Positions 52,043 to 59,886 of a stretch of 64,000 nucleotides of DNA are shown piece by piece. Every line of letters starts with the position of its first letter. Positions within the stretch are counted from its first letter, which is position 1. The translations under genes were made by a program, and so were the position numbers. Source of the stretch: an uncultured Eubacteriales bacterium (GTDB taxonomy: Bacteria > Bacillota > Clostridia > Monoglobales > Monoglobaceae); assembly GCA_958352815.1 (NCBI GenBank), contig CATWQA010000003.1, positions 46,578 to 110,577 of the forward strand, written 5' to 3'. The notes below the pieces were generated by a model. The model saw only the letters and a list, made by a program, of their open reading frames with translations, was not told the origin of the DNA and did no database searches.

Positions 52043-52074
52043 AACGATTATACATGGAAGGAGTTGATTTTTCA

Positions 52075-52587
52075 ATGGGAAAGGGTCGTAGTATGAAGGC
52101 TAACAACATCTACACAAGATGTAGACAAGCAGCCGCAGAATATGATGACAGGCTTAAAACAAGGGAGCGTGCGTCCGAGGAGCTCGGATGCAGCGTGAGC
52201 ATGTTGGCGGATTATGAGCTGGACATACGGGCACCGCAGCCCGAAATGATACTGAAAATGGCAGACAGGTACGGCGCGCCTGAGCTGGTTCGCTACTATT
52301 GTTCGAGTGTTTGTCCGCTCGGCAGAAACAATCAAGTATTGCCTGAATTTTCAGATTTTGACAGGGTAGCTATTATGCTGGTCAGCGCTCTTAAAGACTC
52401 TGAATATATTTCAGATGTTATTTTAGAGATTGCGGCCGACGGCGAAATTTCGGATAAAGAGGTTCACAAGCTGGACATGGTGCGCCAAGCTATGAATAAT
52501 ATTTCCAAAGCCGCAGACTCCCTAAAATTATTTGTCGCTAAGCATGAAGCGAGTCAGAACCTTAACGGCAAGAAAAACGAAAAGTAA
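52075..52587 (+). CDS. XRE-like early regulatory protein
   Basis: 170 aa from the ATG at 52075, 11 bp after GGAAGGAG. An ATG seven codons earlier lies in the ribosome site. The N terminus resembles an HTH (TRERASEELGCSVSMLADYELDIRAPQPEMILKMADRYGAP) with a cysteine pair (YYCSSVCPLG). The C-terminal half is helical (EIAADGEISDKEVHKLDMVRQAMNNISKAADSLK). A common early protein of Firmicutes prophages, with no role assigned. Confidence 0.75.
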   Translation: MGKGRSMKANNIYTRCRQAAAEYDDRLKTRERASEELGCSVSMLADYELDIRAPQPEMILKMADRYGAPELVRYYCSSVCPLGRNNQVLPEFSDFDRVAIMLVSALKDSEYISDVILEIAADGEISDKEVHKLDMVRQAMNNISKAADSLKLFVAKHEASQNLNGKKNEK

Positions 52588-52630
52588 AGCGGAAAAGCCG
52601 AGCTGAATATAATATTGTGAGGTGATTTTA

Positions 52631-52795
52631 ATGATTGTTAAGGAATTTAAGATAGGGAACACGTTAATCAAAATTGATGATAGCTATGTTACAGACAACC
52701 CGGAGCAGATTATCAAACGTCTTGAAGCTATTGTTTCCGCAGCTTTAAGAGAACAAGCGCAGCGGAAAGAGAAAGGCATAAACAACAGGAGGTAA
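52631..52795 (+). CDS. Small 54-aa early prophage protein
   Basis: 54 aa with a GAGGTGA ribosome site 6 bp upstream: two strands (IVKEFKIGNTLIKIDDSYV), then a charged helix (PEQIIKRLEAIVSAALREQAQRK). The AGGAGG of the next gene overlaps its last codons, indicating one operon. Function unknown. Confidence 0.7.
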   Translation: MIVKEFKIGNTLIKIDDSYVTDNPEQIIKRLEAIVSAALREQAQRKEKGINNRR

Positions 52796-52798
52796 ACA

Positions 52799-53080
52799 AT
52801 GCAATACTATACTTGCGAAAAATGCGGGGCAAGTCTTGACCCCGGAGAAAAATGTGACTGCACTGAGTTTGAAGAAAAATTGCAGGAAAACAAAGAGAGC
52901 GAGCCCCAAGACAATCAGACCCGCTCCACTGCAAAAGTTTCAAACTTTCACAACCCGAATAATTGTATCACACATTCGGGAACAAGTCAAGATGTTTTTT
53001 TGAAAATGGCAGTGTCAACCAGGACAGCATTTTGCCCGCTGTCATCGATAATGAAAAAGGAGGATTTATTAAATGTTTGA
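52799..53080 (+). CDS. Small zinc-ribbon-like early protein
   Basis: 93 aa. The N terminus carries CEKCGASLDPGEKCDC, a likely single zinc site, followed by a Glu/Lys helix. The second half (from about residue 45) is low in helix, and its DNA contains two hairpins, CCCGAAT with ATTCGGG near 52952-52978 and GACAGC with GCTGTC near 53023-53043. The tail may therefore be a read-through of a regulatory spacer or a frameshifted end. AGGAGG is 6 bp from the ATG. Confidence 0.6.
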   Translation: MQYYTCEKCGASLDPGEKCDCTEFEEKLQENKESEPQDNQTRSTAKVSNFHNPNNCITHSGTSQDVFLKMAVSTRTAFCPLSSIMKKEDLLNV

Positions 53081-53333
53081 ACCGGAAAGATTAAGAGCAC
53101 TTTGTGTTTCCCATAATTGGTTTACGAGGGGAAGCTCTAGACATTATGAAAAATTGTTCTATGCAAATGAACATGGTTGCCCGATAGAAGAAATTGCGAC
53201 AATTATTTGGTTGTGTTCTTCTGATGATTGGTGCAGGCGGGATATTCTTGCCATTCTGGAAGATGAAAGAAATAGCTACCTGGAAGAACTTCGTATTGCA
53301 GCGGACATAATGGAGGACGACCAATGGAATTAA
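53073..53333 (+). CDS. Small early prophage protein
   Basis: 86 aa, helical and acidic, with an AAGGAGG ribosome site. HNWFTRGSSRHYEKLFYANEHG and EIATIIWLCSSDDWCRRDILAILEDE are the recognisable blocks of a family common in Clostridia prophages with no assigned role. It overlaps the previous gene by 8 bp and the following amber-interrupted ORF by 10 bp. Confidence 0.7.
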   Translation: MFEPERLRALCVSHNWFTRGSSRHYEKLFYANEHGCPIEEIATIIWLCSSDDWCRRDILAILEDERNSYLEELRIAADIMEDDQWN

Positions 53334-53674
53334 CAAAAGAAGAAGCTATAGCAAATCACCGCAAGATGTGGAACTGGATTGCTGAGGAGACGTTGAAGCA
53401 GGAACGTAAGGTTGAGAAATAGGATTATTTTAAGGCACATGGAATAACAGATATCCCCCTCTGCGAATGTTATTGCTGCGAATATGCAAGAGATGGATTG
53501 TTCGCAGATTGTTCTAGGTGTCCTATAGACTGGGGCGGAGAATTTAATATATGTCTGAATAGAGATAGTGACGGCGATGGTAAAGGATTATTCACTCTAT
53601 GGTGTAAAGAACCCGACTACGTCAAGTCTGCCAAGCTGGCGAAAAAGATTGCGGAGCTGCCGGAAAGAGAATAA
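53324..53674 (+). pseudogene. Amber-interrupted duplicate of the 59512-59862 gene
   Basis: Read through, the frame gives 116 codons, exactly the length of the gene at 59512, and most residues agree (EAIANHRKMWNWIAEETLKQ, CYCCEYA, AKLAKKIAELPER). Codon 33 is TAG (53420-53422), where the intact copy has TGG. No other stop or frameshift is present, so the loss is recent, or the codon is suppressed. The first 32 codons still have a start overlapping the upstream gene. Confidence 0.8.
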
Positions 53675-53687
53675 GGAGGTGAAACAG

Positions 53688-54047
53688 ATGAAAAATTATA
53701 GCGGTGCTATTGAGTATATGCAGCAGGAAAAGTTAAAGCAGACAAAGCCGTTTCAAAAGTATTATGATGAGGCTATAAAGGCGATGGAACGGGTGAAACG
53801 TGCAAATGAAAAACCTAAGAAGAAGAAATTTAGAGTTACACAGGATTTAGACTACGTTGTAGGGCATTTGCGCTATGGGCATAAAGAAATGATTATAGAA
53901 GCCAACTCGTTAAAAGAAGTAAAAGAAATGTTTGCCGATGGAGATACAAGCATGATGGATATTATTGTTGACGATTATTCGATAGACGATTATAGCGGAA
54001 ATGACAATCCTATCAAATTTGAAGAGGTGAAACAGGTTGACGGCTGA
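53688..54047 (+). CDS. Early prophage protein of unknown function
   Basis: 119 aa from the ATG at 53688 with AGGAGGTG 7 bp upstream. An earlier in-frame ATG belongs to another reading of the pseudogene. A Lys-rich helix (MQQEKLKQTKPFQKYYDEAIKAMERVKR) and a basic patch (KPKKKKFRV) are followed by a compact beta-rich half ending in an acidic tail (DDYSIDDYSGNDNP). Not recognised. Confidence 0.7.
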   Translation: MKNYSGAIEYMQQEKLKQTKPFQKYYDEAIKAMERVKRANEKPKKKKFRVTQDLDYVVGHLRYGHKEMIIEANSLKEVKEMFADGDTSMMDIIVDDYSIDDYSGNDNPIKFEEVKQVDG

Positions 54048-54207
54048 GAAGAAAGATGAGTTATACAACCTCATACAGTTTATAGGCATGGCATACAGGG
54101 ATAAGGACATAAATGAGCAGTACAGGGACTACAAGGCAGAAGAAATGGCTCGCATGCGCCGAAGTGCAAAACGAGCCACAGACAAAATTATTTCTGTCTT
54201 AGTATAA
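54037..54207 (+). CDS. Small 56-aa ORF, translationally coupled
   Basis: TTG start inside the end of the previous gene, preceded by GAGGTG at 7 bp. 56 aa, helical and charged (MTAEKKDELYNLIQFIGMAYRDKDINEQYRDYKAEEMARMRRSAKR runs as one helix-rich stretch). No other reading explains this interval. Function unknown. Confidence 0.55.
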   Translation: MTAEKKDELYNLIQFIGMAYRDKDINEQYRDYKAEEMARMRRSAKRATDKIISVLV

Positions 54208-54261
54208 CCCACATTGCAAAATATGTCAATACCCAAATTATAAAAAAGGAGAAAAATTTTT

Positions 54262-54813
54262 ATGAGTAATGAATTAAGAGAATTGTTTGACTTCCTTGAT
54301 GAGGAAAACGAAAGCGAAAACAGCTGGTTTGTAATCGATAATGACAACAAAGCCGACTGGGCTCTTGAAAAGATTAGGCAGGAGCGTGAGGAACGGGACA
54401 GGCTTATTAACTTAGCCAAAGATAAAATCGACTACTACGAGCAAGAGATTTCGGGGATTGCTAACCGCTGCGAAAAAAACACGGCATATTTACAGTCCCA
54501 ACTTGCCGCATACTTCGAGACAGTGAAGCATAAAAAGACCAAAACCAGAGAGAGTTACAAGCTGCTAAACGGAATCCTGGTAAAGAAATACGGCGGCTAT
54601 GAATACCTCCATAACAGCGAAGCTCTTGTCGAGTACTTAAAAAACAACTATCCCCAATTGGTAACAGTTATAGAAAAGCCTCAATGGGGCGAGTTCAAGA
54701 AGATAACAGAATTGACGGCAGAGGGCGACATTATCAACACAGAGACCGGAGAAGTGTTAGGCTTTATCAAGGCGGCAAAGAAACCCGATGAGTTTCGGGT
54801 TATGACAGATTAG
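54262..54813 (+). CDS. Gam-like host-nuclease inhibitor
   Basis: 183 aa. The pattern fits the Gam/Gp157-type family. ADWALEKIRQEREERDRLINLAKDKIDYYEQEI opens a long coiled-coil hairpin, then YLQSQLAAYFETVKHKKTKTRESYKLLNGILV and the C-terminal sheet with GEVLGFIKAAKKPDEFRV. Gam proteins bind DNA ends and protect them from RecBCD/AddAB. It lies directly before a single-strand annealing protein gene, the usual recombination cassette. Confidence 0.75.
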   Translation: MSNELRELFDFLDEENESENSWFVIDNDNKADWALEKIRQEREERDRLINLAKDKIDYYEQEISGIANRCEKNTAYLQSQLAAYFETVKHKKTKTRESYKLLNGILVKKYGGYEYLHNSEALVEYLKNNYPQLVTVIEKPQWGEFKKITELTAEGDIINTETGEVLGFIKAAKKPDEFRVMTD

Positions 54814-54824
54814 GGGGTGATTGC

Positions 54825-55607
54825 ATGAATACTAATTTTAGATCGCTGACAAAAGACGAAATCGAAGTCAGAGTGAATAGCATAAATGAAAAAGGTTGTT
54901 CGCTTCTCCTATACAAAAACGCCCGTTGTGACATGAACATACTTGATGAAACGGTTGGAAAATTGAACTGGAAACGGGCGCATTTAAGAGACAACGCCAA
55001 CTGTATTGTATCAATATATGACAGCGATAAAAAAGAGTGGATTTCCAAAGAGGACACGGGCACAGAGTCATACGCTGAAAAGGAAAAGGGGCTTGCCAGC
55101 GACAGCTTTAAAAGGGCCTGTACCAATTGGGGAATAGGCAGGGAACTTTACACTTCGCCGTTTATCTGGATCCCCGCCGAAAACGTAAAGATTGAGCCGG
55201 ATAAAAGAAACGGCAAGTTGACTACCAAAGACAGGTTTAAGGTTAAGAGTGTGGAGATTGTGAACGGCGTAATATTAGAGCTGGCAATAGTCAACACAGG
55301 ACAATACGGGGACAAAGAAGAAGTTGTGTTTACATACCCGAATAGGCTGTCTAAGCCCAAAACCGAGCCCGAACCTAAGCCAAATTCTGACGGACAAGTT
55401 TTGAGTGGAAAAGATATTGCCGCCTTAAGAAGTGCGCTTAAGAATTACAATGAATTTTTCGGTAAGAAAGTCACAGAAGAAGAATGCGCGGCAAAATACA
55501 AAAAGCAGAGCTTTAAGGAGTTTGGGCAAAAGCAATACGCAGATTTGATGAATCAGCTTTACGGTGCTATTGAAAAGGCTAAAAAGAAAGATGAGGCTAC
55601 ACAATGA
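54825..55607 (+). CDS. Rad52/Rad22-like single-strand annealing protein
   Basis: 260 aa. The core ERVNSINEKG-like start, ARCDMNILDETVGKLNWKRAHL, NCIVSIYDSDKKEWISKEDTG and EKGLASDSFKRACTNWGIGRELY is the Rad52-like annealase fold of phage recombinases. The C-terminal half is variable, with a linker (KPKTEPEPKPNSD) and a helical tail. It anneals complementary strands during phage recombination. Its stop overlaps the next start (ATGA). Confidence 0.85.
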   Translation: MNTNFRSLTKDEIEVRVNSINEKGCSLLLYKNARCDMNILDETVGKLNWKRAHLRDNANCIVSIYDSDKKEWISKEDTGTESYAEKEKGLASDSFKRACTNWGIGRELYTSPFIWIPAENVKIEPDKRNGKLTTKDRFKVKSVEIVNGVILELAIVNTGQYGDKEEVVFTYPNRLSKPKTEPEPKPNSDGQVLSGKDIAALRSALKNYNEFFGKKVTEEECAAKYKKQSFKEFGQKQYADLMNQLYGAIEKAKKKDEATQ

Positions 55608-56155
55608 AGCTGACGGGTAACATCAAGGACGTTAGCATGGGTTTTCTTGACGGCGAGTGTAAATTAACCCTTGCCGTCAATGAAAAAAACGACCTTAAAG
55701 CCGCTTATGATGAGCTGGCAGGCTGCAATCTGCTGGACATAGAAATAAAGAAGCACCGCAAAAAACGCAGCCTTTCCGCCAACGCCTATCTATGGGTATT
55801 ATGCGGCAAGCTGGGGGACAAGCTGGGCTGCTCCAAAGAGACAATATACAGACAGCATATATTAAATGCCAATGTATACAGACCCGTTGAAATAAGTGAA
55901 TACGCAGCCGACACTCTTATAAAGGGTTGGCAGAACAACGGGATTGGCTGGATAGCCGAACGGGTTGACACTAATAGGACAGCAGGCTTTGCTATAATTA
56001 ATCTGTATTACGGAAGCAGCACATATAACACAAAACAAATGTCGCGGCTTCTGGACAGCGTTATAGAGGATTGCAAGGAACAGGGCATACAGACGGAGAC
56101 CCCGGAGGAAATCGCCAAAATGCTTTCCCTATGGGAGGCGGAAAAGATTGAATAG
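55604..56155 (+). CDS. NinB-like recombination protein
   Basis: 183 aa. KKHRKKRSLSANAYLWVLCGKLGDKLG followed by KETIYRQHILNANVYRPVE is the hallmark of a conserved Firmicutes phage family similar to lambda NinB/Orf, which binds single-stranded DNA and assists annealing. It is encoded between the annealase and HNH genes with overlapping ends on both sides. Family membership is by pattern recall. Confidence 0.65.
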   Translation: MKLTGNIKDVSMGFLDGECKLTLAVNEKNDLKAAYDELAGCNLLDIEIKKHRKKRSLSANAYLWVLCGKLGDKLGCSKETIYRQHILNANVYRPVEISEYAADTLIKGWQNNGIGWIAERVDTNRTAGFAIINLYYGSSTYNTKQMSRLLDSVIEDCKEQGIQTETPEEIAKMLSLWEAEKIE

Positions 56156-56450
56156 TATTCTGCAATCCGACACAAGCCATTGTTATATATGCGGTATGTC
56201 GGCGGGGCTTGAACCGCTGGACAAACATCATATATTCGGCGGAGCCTATAGACAAAAATCGGAGGAATATGGGTTGTTTGTATACCTGCACCACTGTAAA
56301 TGTCACATATTCGGAAGTAAGAGCGTACACCAAAACAGCGCATACGACCGCAAATTAAAAAGCATAGCCCAAAAGGCGGCAATGGACAAATGCGGGCTTA
56401 GCGTCAATGATTTTATAAAAATATTCGGACACAATTTTTTGGAGGAATGA
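56148..56450 (+). CDS. Small HNH-like zinc protein
   Basis: 100 aa, TTG start after GGGAGGCGG. CYICGM, LDKHHIFGGAYR, and LHHCKCHIF give the Cys and His set of a compact HNH/treble-clef fold, like the small phage nucleases near NinB genes. It may nick or process recombination intermediates. Catalytic activity is not proven by sequence. It overlaps its upstream neighbour by 8 bp. Confidence 0.65.
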   Translation: MNSILQSDTSHCYICGMSAGLEPLDKHHIFGGAYRQKSEEYGLFVYLHHCKCHIFGSKSVHQNSAYDRKLKSIAQKAAMDKCGLSVNDFIKIFGHNFLEE

Positions 56451-56452
56451 AG

Positions 56453-56833
56453 ATGAATTGCATTAATATTATGGGTCGCTTAACCAAAGACCCGATTATA
56501 AGGACAACGGGAACGGGGAGGTCCGTAACTGAATTTGCTATTGCCGTTGATGACGGTTACGGCGACAACAAAAAGACATACTTTTTTAAATGTGTGGCAT
56601 GGCAGAAAACAGCCGAGTTTGTCAGCAAGTATTTCACAAAGGGGCAACAGATAGCCCTGACGGGCAAGCTGACACGCAAGCAATACGAAACGCAGCAAGG
56701 AGAAAACAAGACGGTGACCAAAATCGTCGTGCAGGATGTTAGTTTTTGCGGGGACAAGCCGCAGAATAGAGGCAACGCCGATGATAACACCCATGATTAC
56801 CTTGATGATGTTTCCGATGATTTGCCGTTTTAA
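56453..56833 (+). CDS. ssb: Single-stranded DNA-binding protein
   Basis: 126 aa from the ATG at 56453 (GGAGG 7 bp upstream; an ATG two codons earlier is too close). OB fold: NIMGRLTKDPIIRTTGTGRSVTEFAIAVDD, FFKCVAWQKTAEFVSKYFTKGQQIALTGKL. The acidic tail ends DDVSDDLPF, the usual partner-binding tip. A phage-encoded SSB acting in replication and annealing. Confidence 0.95.
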   Translation: MNCINIMGRLTKDPIIRTTGTGRSVTEFAIAVDDGYGDNKKTYFFKCVAWQKTAEFVSKYFTKGQQIALTGKLTRKQYETQQGENKTVTKIVVQDVSFCGDKPQNRGNADDNTHDYLDDVSDDLPF

Positions 56834-56852
56834 TGTTTAACGGGTGGCATAA

Positions 56853-57704
56853 ATGAACAGTAGCAAGAACTATCTGGCAGAAATTCTTAGATTCAATGAT
56901 TTGTTGCTATCTAAACCGCTCTCGACCGGGCAAATTGCTTTATGGTATGGGTTGATGTACATAAACAATAAATGCAAGTGGGAAGAGTGGTTTGCGGCGC
57001 CAAATCGAAGTCTTGAATTGTGCACAGGCTTGTCAAGACCGGGAATAGTAAAAGCCCGAAACATTTTAAAACAAATCGGTTTAATAGATTTTAAGACAAT
57101 CAAGGGAAAAGGAACTTTGTATAAGCTCTATACCCCGTCAAATAGTATACATGATAGTATACATGATAGTATACATGATAGTATACATGATAGTATACAT
57201 GATAGTATACATGATGGTATACACGATAGTATACACGATAGTATACACCCTATATATAATAAACAAAACGAAATGAAACAAAATGAAACTATCAACGACG
57301 TAGTAGCAGGAGACAAAGCGGCGGGGATTTTTGAGCAGTACGAGAAATTGACGGGGAAAACTGTCAGCGGAACCATGCAGCAGGAGGTTGACAGCTTTCT
57401 CACTGAGGGCATGGAGCCCGACTTAATTCTCGCCGTGATAGACTACGCCCTTGACGCAGACAAAGGCAACTGGAACTACATGCGGGGAACTCTTAACAAC
57501 CTGCTTTGCGAGGGTGTAAAGACACTTAGTGCGTTCAAGAAGCAGCGGGCGCAACATCAGGCACGAATGAACGGCAATCAGAGCAAGGGCAGACGCAGCA
57601 AGTTCAACAACTACGTCGATACCAATTCCCAAAAGAGCGATTATGCGGCGCTTGAGGAAATGCTTCTTGAGAAAATGTTAAACGACGGTGATGACGATGT
57701 TTAA
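56853..57704 (+). CDS. DnaD-like replication initiator with internal iterons
   Basis: 283 aa. N-terminal winged helix (about 8-90: IALWYGLMYINNKCKWEEWF, ELCTGLSRPGIVKARNILKQIGLI) as in phage replisome organisers. A linker of SIHD repeats spans about 98-132. A C-terminal DnaD domain follows (about 150-230: FEQYEKLTGKTVSGTMQQEVDSF, NWNYMRGTLNNLLCEGVKT). The linker is encoded by 12-bp tandem repeats, a probable origin. This repeats the lambda O arrangement, in which the origin lies inside the initiator gene. Confidence 0.88.
   Translation: MNSSKNYLAEILRFNDLLLSKPLSTGQIALWYGLMYINNKCKWEEWFAAPNRSLELCTGLSRPGIVKARNILKQIGLIDFKTIKGKGTLYKLYTPSNSIHDSIHDSIHDSIHDSIHDSIHDGIHDSIHDSIHPIYNKQNEMKQNETINDVVAGDKAAGIFEQYEKLTGKTVSGTMQQEVDSFLTEGMEPDLILAVIDYALDADKGNWNYMRGTLNNLLCEGVKTLSAFKKQRAQHQARMNGNQSKGRRSKFNNYVDTNSQKSDYAALEEMLLEKMLNDGDDDV
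57144..57248. repeat. Tandem 12-bp iterons, probable replication origin
   Basis: Six perfect copies of AGTATACATGAT (57144-57215), two variants (GGTATACACGAT, AGTATACACGAT) and a partial ninth unit. Each contains the palindrome GTATAC. They lie in frame in the initiator gene and are followed by the AT-rich stretch CCTATATATAATAAAC, a plausible unwinding region. Confidence 0.75.
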
Positions 57705-58110
57705 ATTCACAATCCCGTTGGAGCCCAAAACCAAAAAGAACAGCACTCAAATCCTGAGGAACCGCAAGACGGGTGCGCCTTTTGTTGCCCAAAGTTCCGC
57801 ATACAGGGAGTATCAAGAGCAATGCGGCTGGTTTATCCCAAAGCTGCCAAAGCCCATTGACGGGAAAGTCAATATCAAAGCGATATACTACATGAGCACG
57901 CGGCGCAAGGTGGATATAACCAACCTACACAGCGCATTGCACGACGTGTTGACGCATTACGGAGTTATCAAAGACGACAGCGCAGATATAGTCCTTGCAA
58001 CAGACGGCTCAAGAGTGAAATATGACAAGGACAGCCCGAGAACTGAGGTTGAAATAACCGCCCTGAATGAGCTGTCTTACAAGGAGAATAAGGAGGTAAA
58101 AAATGGCTAA
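57697..58110 (+). CDS. rusA: RusA-type Holliday junction resolvase
   Basis: 137 aa from the ATG at 57697. Two upstream in-frame ATGs lack a better ribosome site. RusA signatures: FTIPLEPKTKKNSTQIL, STRRKVDITNLHSALHDVLTHYGVIKDDS with the catalytic aspartates in KVDITN and KDDSAD, then RVKYDKDSPRTEVEI. It resolves four-way junctions in phage recombination. It overlaps the initiator gene by 8 bp. Confidence 0.93.
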   Translation: MFKFTIPLEPKTKKNSTQILRNRKTGAPFVAQSSAYREYQEQCGWFIPKLPKPIDGKVNIKAIYYMSTRRKVDITNLHSALHDVLTHYGVIKDDSADIVLATDGSRVKYDKDSPRTEVEITALNELSYKENKEVKNG

Positions 58111-58384
58111 AAGGAAGAATGAAGTTGAAATGTATGCAGTACATATTTTCTATGAAAGTCGGCGGGAAGTTATGACACAAAGAGCGGTTGACATGATAAA
58201 GAAATATAACGGGTATGTGGTATTTAAATCAAAAGACCCAATGTTGTTTTGCGCAAGCATTGCATTCCGCAAGCAGGAGCAGGCAAAGGCGTTCTTTGAT
58301 GATTGCAGGGGCTTTTTAAATGCAGCTCTTGACCTTAGCACGTCATACATGAAAAGGAAATATTTACGGGAGGAAGACAGATGA
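58103..58384 (+). CDS. Small prophage protein of unknown function
   Basis: 93 aa with a GGAGG ribosome site. Basic, alpha/beta: YAVHIFYESRREVMTQRAVDMIKKYNGYVVFKSKDPMLFCASIAFRKQEQAKAFFDDC. The FRKQEQAKAFFDDC helix resembles small ferredoxin-like folds in phage early regions. It overlaps both neighbours by a few bases. Confidence 0.65.
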   Translation: MAKRKNEVEMYAVHIFYESRREVMTQRAVDMIKKYNGYVVFKSKDPMLFCASIAFRKQEQAKAFFDDCRGFLNAALDLSTSYMKRKYLREEDR

Positions 58385-58650
58385 TTGAACCAATTACAGC
58401 ACCGATTACGGCGGTTTTATGTTTTCTTGTGCCTGCATTAATCGGGGCATTATATTACGAGAACAAGCGGCGGAAGCGTATAGCACAACGCAACCACGAA
58501 TTATTACTCATTAATCGTGACTTACAATACAGGCTTAACAGAGAGCGGCAGCGCAATTTTGCTCTCAGACAAAAGAATGCGGAGCTATGCGAGGAATGTT
58601 CCGACAATAGTCAAACGTTGCCAAGCAGAATACGTAAAATTGCTATATAG
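58381..58650 (+). CDS. Small membrane-anchored coiled-coil protein
   Basis: 89 aa. One N-terminal membrane helix (about 7-25, APITAVLCFLVPALIGALYY) is followed by a strongly basic coiled coil (RRKRIAQRNHELLLINRDL, RLNRERQRNFALRQKNAEL) on the cytoplasmic side. Start ATG overlaps the previous stop. Function unknown. Confidence 0.6.
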   Translation: MIEPITAPITAVLCFLVPALIGALYYENKRRKRIAQRNHELLLINRDLQYRLNRERQRNFALRQKNAELCEECSDNSQTLPSRIRKIAI

Positions 58651-58664
58651 CAGGAGGCATAAAG

Positions 58665-58883
58665 ATGACACACCCGGATATCTTGAAAATGGAGAAGTAC
58701 GGAGAACTTTATTCGACCGCCGAAACAGTATACGAATATGAATGCGAGTTTTGCGGCGATATACTTCAAACAGGAGATACGGCATACGTTTGTGACGAAC
58801 TTGACGAAGATAAAGTCTTTTGCTGTAAGGACTGCTTTGAAAGGTATCTTGGCGACTTGCAGACAGAAAAAATCAGATTGTAA
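58665..58883 (+). CDS. Small four-cysteine zinc protein
   Basis: 72 aa, AGGAGG ribosome site. CEFCGDILQTGDTAYVCDEL...VFCCKDCFERYLG gives two CxxC-type pairs in a treble-clef arrangement. Such small zinc proteins are frequent in phage early operons. The partner is unknown. Confidence 0.65.
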   Translation: MTHPDILKMEKYGELYSTAETVYEYECEFCGDILQTGDTAYVCDELDEDKVFCCKDCFERYLGDLQTEKIRL

Positions 58884-58897
58884 GGGGGAAAATACAA

Positions 58898-59137
58898 ATG
58901 ATTATTATAACGCAAGACGGAGAGGGAATAGTTAACACAAAAAATATAATTGGATTTTATATCGGCGATTGCCGTATATATGCAGTCGTGATAGATAAAT
59001 CTGAATGGCAACTTGGAACTTATAACAACAAGGTCGATACACACAAAGCCTTTGATTTATTGAAGATAGCCATGTCATCTAAAGAGAGGGTTTTTAATAT
59101 GCCTTCGCGCGCTAAATTAGGAGAAAAATCAAAATGA
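58898..59137 (+). CDS. Small prophage protein of unknown function
   Basis: 79 aa, AAGGGGG ribosome site. It opens with a conserved-looking sheet (IIITQDGEGIVNTKNIIGFYIGDCRIYAVVIDKSEWQLGTY) and ends in a short helix. I recall similar proteins in Firmicutes prophages without function. Its stop overlaps the next start. Confidence 0.65.
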   Translation: MIIITQDGEGIVNTKNIIGFYIGDCRIYAVVIDKSEWQLGTYNNKVDTHKAFDLLKIAMSSKERVFNMPSRAKLGEKSK

Positions 59138-59508
59138 TACATGAAGATTGTTTTGCATATATGACCGCGAAAGGGCGGGCGCACTGCGTAGCTTTAAAAG
59201 AGCTGTACTGCAAAGAGGAAGATTGCAAATGGTACAAGCCAAAGGAGCAGCGGGAAGTCAAACAGGCAGTGGGGGACGCTAAACAACACCCTGTATTAAA
59301 GACATATAGAAACGAAGTGGACACTGAATACATAGACTGTCTGTTTAGGAATGAAGCAAAAGGCTATTACGAGCTTTACAAGGCAGTAGGTATAGGGCAT
59401 GCAACTTACTATACAATGATGGAGGGCGGACAGGCTTCAAAGGCGACGCTGATAAAAATATCAAAGTATTTCAATGTGGAGCCTGAAACGCTGCTAAGAA
59501 AGGAGTAA
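59134..59508 (+). CDS. Cys-motif/HTH fusion protein
   Basis: 124 aa. The N-terminal half has a cysteine cluster (CFAYMTAKGRAHCVALKELYC...CKWYKPKEQ), probably a zinc knuckle. The C-terminal half looks like an XRE HTH with YYTMMEGGQASKATLIKISKYFNVEPETLLRKE. It is probably a DNA-binding early regulator. The position, just before the intact copy of the duplicated gene, parallels no other locus in the window. Confidence 0.65.
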   Translation: MIHEDCFAYMTAKGRAHCVALKELYCKEEDCKWYKPKEQREVKQAVGDAKQHPVLKTYRNEVDTEYIDCLFRNEAKGYYELYKAVGIGHATYYTMMEGGQASKATLIKISKYFNVEPETLLRKE

Positions 59509-59511
59509 CAA

Positions 59512-59862
59512 ATGGAAATAACAAAATCAGAAGCCATAGCGAACCATCGCAAGATGTGGAATTGGATTGCTGAGGAAACATTAAAGCAGAAATGCAAGGT
59601 TGAGGAATGGGAATATTTTAAGTCATATTGGCTTACAGATGTACCTCGCTTCGTTTGTTACTGTTGTGAATACGCCTTTAACGGAAACTATTCAGATTGC
59701 GAGAAGTGCCCTATAGAATGGGGTGGAAAACATGGCTCATGCACGGGTAGAGACAGCGTAGATGATATCAGAGGATTATATGCTTTATGGCTACAGGAAC
59801 CCGACTACATCAAAGCCGCCAAGCTGGCTAAGAAGATTGCGGAGCTGCCGGAAAGGAAATAG
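59512..59862 (+). CDS. Cys-rich prophage protein, intact copy
   Basis: 116 aa with AAAGGAG upstream. N-terminal helix (EAIANHRKMWNWIAEETLKQKCKVEEWEYF), then a four-Cys unit (CYCCEYAFNGNYSDCEKCPIEWGG) and a C-terminal helix (AAKLAKKIAELPERK). The four cysteines suggest a metal site. The paralogue at 53324-53674 carries an amber codon at Trp33. Function unknown, although the family recurs in Clostridia prophages. Confidence 0.75.
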   Translation: MEITKSEAIANHRKMWNWIAEETLKQKCKVEEWEYFKSYWLTDVPRFVCYCCEYAFNGNYSDCEKCPIEWGGKHGSCTGRDSVDDIRGLYALWLQEPDYIKAAKLAKKIAELPERK

Positions 59863-59886
59863 TAATATAGAAAGGTTGAAAAAGAA

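Noticed and set aside
57144..57248. Possible CRISPR-like array
   Set aside because: The 12-bp units are directly tandem with no spacers and lie in frame in a replication gene. No cas genes are present.
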